From positions 35,561,701-35,625,700 of the forward strand of contig OX637399.1 in NCBI GenBank assembly GCA_951799425.1: a stretch of 64,000 nucleotides of DNA. Direction: 5' to 3'. Position 1 is the first letter of the stretch. Each line of letters opens with the position of its first letter. The position numbers were made by a program, and so were the translations under genes. The DNA is from Ilex aquifolium. Its lineage: Eukaryota > Streptophyta > Magnoliopsida > Aquifoliales > Aquifoliaceae. The notes under the pieces are model-generated. The model saw only the letters and a program-made list of their open reading frames with translations. It searched no databases and was not told the DNA's origin. This document shows positions 61,905 through 64,000 of this stretch, one piece after another.

Positions 61905-64000
61905 CTAGAGTTGTATTGAATAAGGAGGAAAAAAGAGACGAAAAAGAAAAGAAAATAAGGATTTATGGTCTGCAGCTACATGTACTGAAAATAAAATTAC
62001 GAAGCACTAAGATCTTTGAACAAAACCCCCAAGGCAAACACAATAATATAACCAACAAGAGTAGCAGGTCTAAGGCTGACAGAGGATATTAACCATCACA
62101 ATACTGCATAATCTACAGCATTTTTAGATACATAGACATGTAAATCAGATGACGAACACAAAAATCACACCAAACCATTTTCAGAGCATTCTGTCTAGAA
62201 TTAATGCAAGATAAAAAGTTCAGAAGCATAAGGTTTTTAGTCTCATGTCTCACATTTATGCACCAATCCAAAGTATACATATACTGATATACAGCAATAT
62301 GAATTGTAAAAACACGTAGACCAATCAGGTACCTTACATTCTAGCTAATATCCAAAGATAGTTTCTTTTGGATAACATCCCAATTTTTTATGGCAAGGGG
62401 ACAGTTGTCTTTCAGTTTAATTTTCTATTACCCAGACCAGACTCTCCAGGTCAACTGCTCAAACTATCTACTGGTATATTTTCCAGTTCAGATTTATCTT
62501 CAAAACCAATTTAAGTTAGAAATAGATTTTATTTATGCAATTTGTCCAGACTGCCTGGTTGACCACAGGACCACACAAGCCATTTTCCTTTGGGTACGGC
62601 AATTGATGAACACAGAACGGCTTGGCATGACCTCTCTCTCTCTCTCTCTCTCACTATGACTTACTACGAAAGGCTAGGATCATTAAGATAACAATGGCAA
62701 ATGCTGTGTCATCCTCCTCTTCAATCTTCATCTTGAATCACAACATGCTAATGATCTGGTCCTTTATGGAGAACTAACCAAAGGTATGCCCCTTTTTCAT
62801 GTACTTGCAGATGTAACTTAATTTAGGATATGAACATGGTTTTGTCATATTCAAATAGAGACCCAAGAAAAAGAATAACATAACCATATAGAAAAAGCAT
62901 TTCATATTTCCTTATTGTTCGTCATTACAGCATAAATTACCCTTTTTCTAGATGGGATGGGGAGAGGAGTTGAATTCTGCATATGCCACATTGCTGAGTG
63001 TTGCTCATAAACATAAGATATACAATTTTTTATTTGTTCTCTTGTGAATTGGTGTTTCTATGATATAAAAATGAAGTCTCTGTTCAACCAGTTGACCTGG
63101 AAGGTTCGGACACTTTTGATGGGTTGGTAAATGGTCCAGTTTCGAAACATAGCACTTTGTTGCCGTTTTTTCTCGAACATTGCAGAAAACGGAAACAGTG
63201 CCAACTGCCAACAAACTCACAGCCAACAAACTCACAGAACGCGATTCTCTTAGCCAAACCTAAAGTTGAAGCTAAAGACAGTGTAGGCACGACAACTGCA
63301 AGTGGCAAACACTACTAACATGAAATTCCTTCTTAAAGGCACATTTATTAGGTCATAGGCCATATAGGCAATAAATGGTAGAGCTTTAGCGACGTACACA
63401 AATCCTATTTTTCCATTGTACCCTATCCACAAACTTTTCATTTTGAAATGTGCTTGCTGTGATCTGCTCTATCATTGAACCCTCGTGTTAATTTTCTCTG
63501 AACTTGGAATAGATAAGTTGTTTTATAACTTTGGAGTTAGAGCGGTACACAAAGGAACTATATTGAGTCATGCAATTATTTGAGATGCTACACGTCGAAA
63601 CATAAGGAAACACCTCAAAACATTAAAATTTTGATAGTCAATTACTGAGTCATTTCGGTTTCTGGTGTAATTACACATAATTAGTAGTTTAGGCCCTTTA
63701 GGGTAATATTATAATTACCCAGAATACCAATTTTTATAAATAAGAGGGTGTAAGGCAATCTAGCCGACACAGATTATTCTCATCCTCTCCCTTTATCTTC
63801 TTCTTTTCTTTTCTTTTTTTTTTTTTGGAAAATAAAAGATCAAGTAAAATGCGTTTGCCAAGAGCCGTTTTTTCTCCTAAAATAATATTGTTATTACAGC
63901 ATCGATTCTAATTCTTTTTTTTCTCGGATCTTTGATTCTAGTTTGATTATATGGTTGATGAGAAATGAACAGTGGTCACCCGTGAACAGTACTTCGTGAA
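61905..64000 (-). other. Upstream intron of the HEATR6-like gene, no exon found
   Basis: Begins with the acceptor AACTCTAG on the minus strand. I searched for the expected upstream HEATR6 text (EASWALANICDS type) and did not find it, so the next exon is probably beyond the window. Contains a (CT)n tract at 62632-62653, a short GAAACA-rich fragment at 63590-63660 resembling the MITE above, and at 63735-63790 a TTTATAAATAAGAGGG segment that looks like an LTR promoter. Confidence 0.5.

Noticed and set aside
63124..63318. 64-codon plus-strand frame with a repeated PTNSQ text
   Set aside because: It is short, in the HEATR6-like intron, with an internal 13-bp direct repeat and no recognised family.
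1..64000. CRISPR arrays, operons, rRNA or tRNA genes
   Set aside because: No regular spacer arrays, tRNA or rRNA sequences were recognised; the window is plant nuclear DNA. A tRNA scan was not possible here.

Overview
This window is nuclear DNA from a flowering plant, most likely a woody eudicot. The evidence is AT-rich intergenic DNA, GT-AG introns, an R2R3-MYB gene with the usual 133 + 130 nt first exons, a plant-only DUF248 methyltransferase, and dense nested transposons (LINE, RTE, Ty1/Copia, solo LTRs, PIF/Harbinger, MITEs). The species cannot be told from sequence alone.

Layout. 1-9 kb: a decayed LINE (about 1.5-4.6 kb), a MITE-like composite (6.9-7.9 kb) and a LINE RNase H fragment (8.3-8.8 kb). 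9.3-10.9 kb: a complete MYB60-like transcription factor gene on the plus strand. 11-21 kb: intergenic DNA with microsatellites and a CA/TG inverted minisatellite. 21.4-23.4 kb: a second LINE relic. 25.5-29.4 kb: a complete five-exon pectin-methyltransferase-type gene (PMT18-like, plus strand). 32.4-44.5 kb: a truncated direct duplicate of that gene's 5' half, now a pseudogene, broken up by four insertions: a 159-bp Mutator-like MITE, a 642-bp solo LTR that is itself split by an 8.33-kb PIF/Harbinger transposon, and a 730-bp solo LTR. 44.5-48.5 kb: Copia and RTE relics. 48.9-61.9 kb and onward past the right edge: the 3' part of a minus-strand HEATR6-like HEAT-repeat gene, six exons, with one 8.2-kb intron full of repeats.

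The most interesting object is the PIF/Harbinger element at 33832-42161. It has 17-bp perfect terminal inverted repeats and a TAA target duplication. It carries four plus-strand genes rather than the usual two: a HARBI1-type DDE transposase, a Myb/SANT-like ORF1, a small protein with an RNase H1 N-terminal (hybrid-binding) fold plus a C-terminal membrane segment, and a second Myb/SANT-like protein. The transposase and ORF1 carry nonsense or frameshift lesions; the two extra genes read open. The intact PMT copy 7 kb upstream serves as the pre-insertion sequence, so the insertion points and target duplications can be read directly.

The three host genes (MYB60-like, PMT18-like, HEATR6-like) look unrelated in function; I see no clustering of a pathway.
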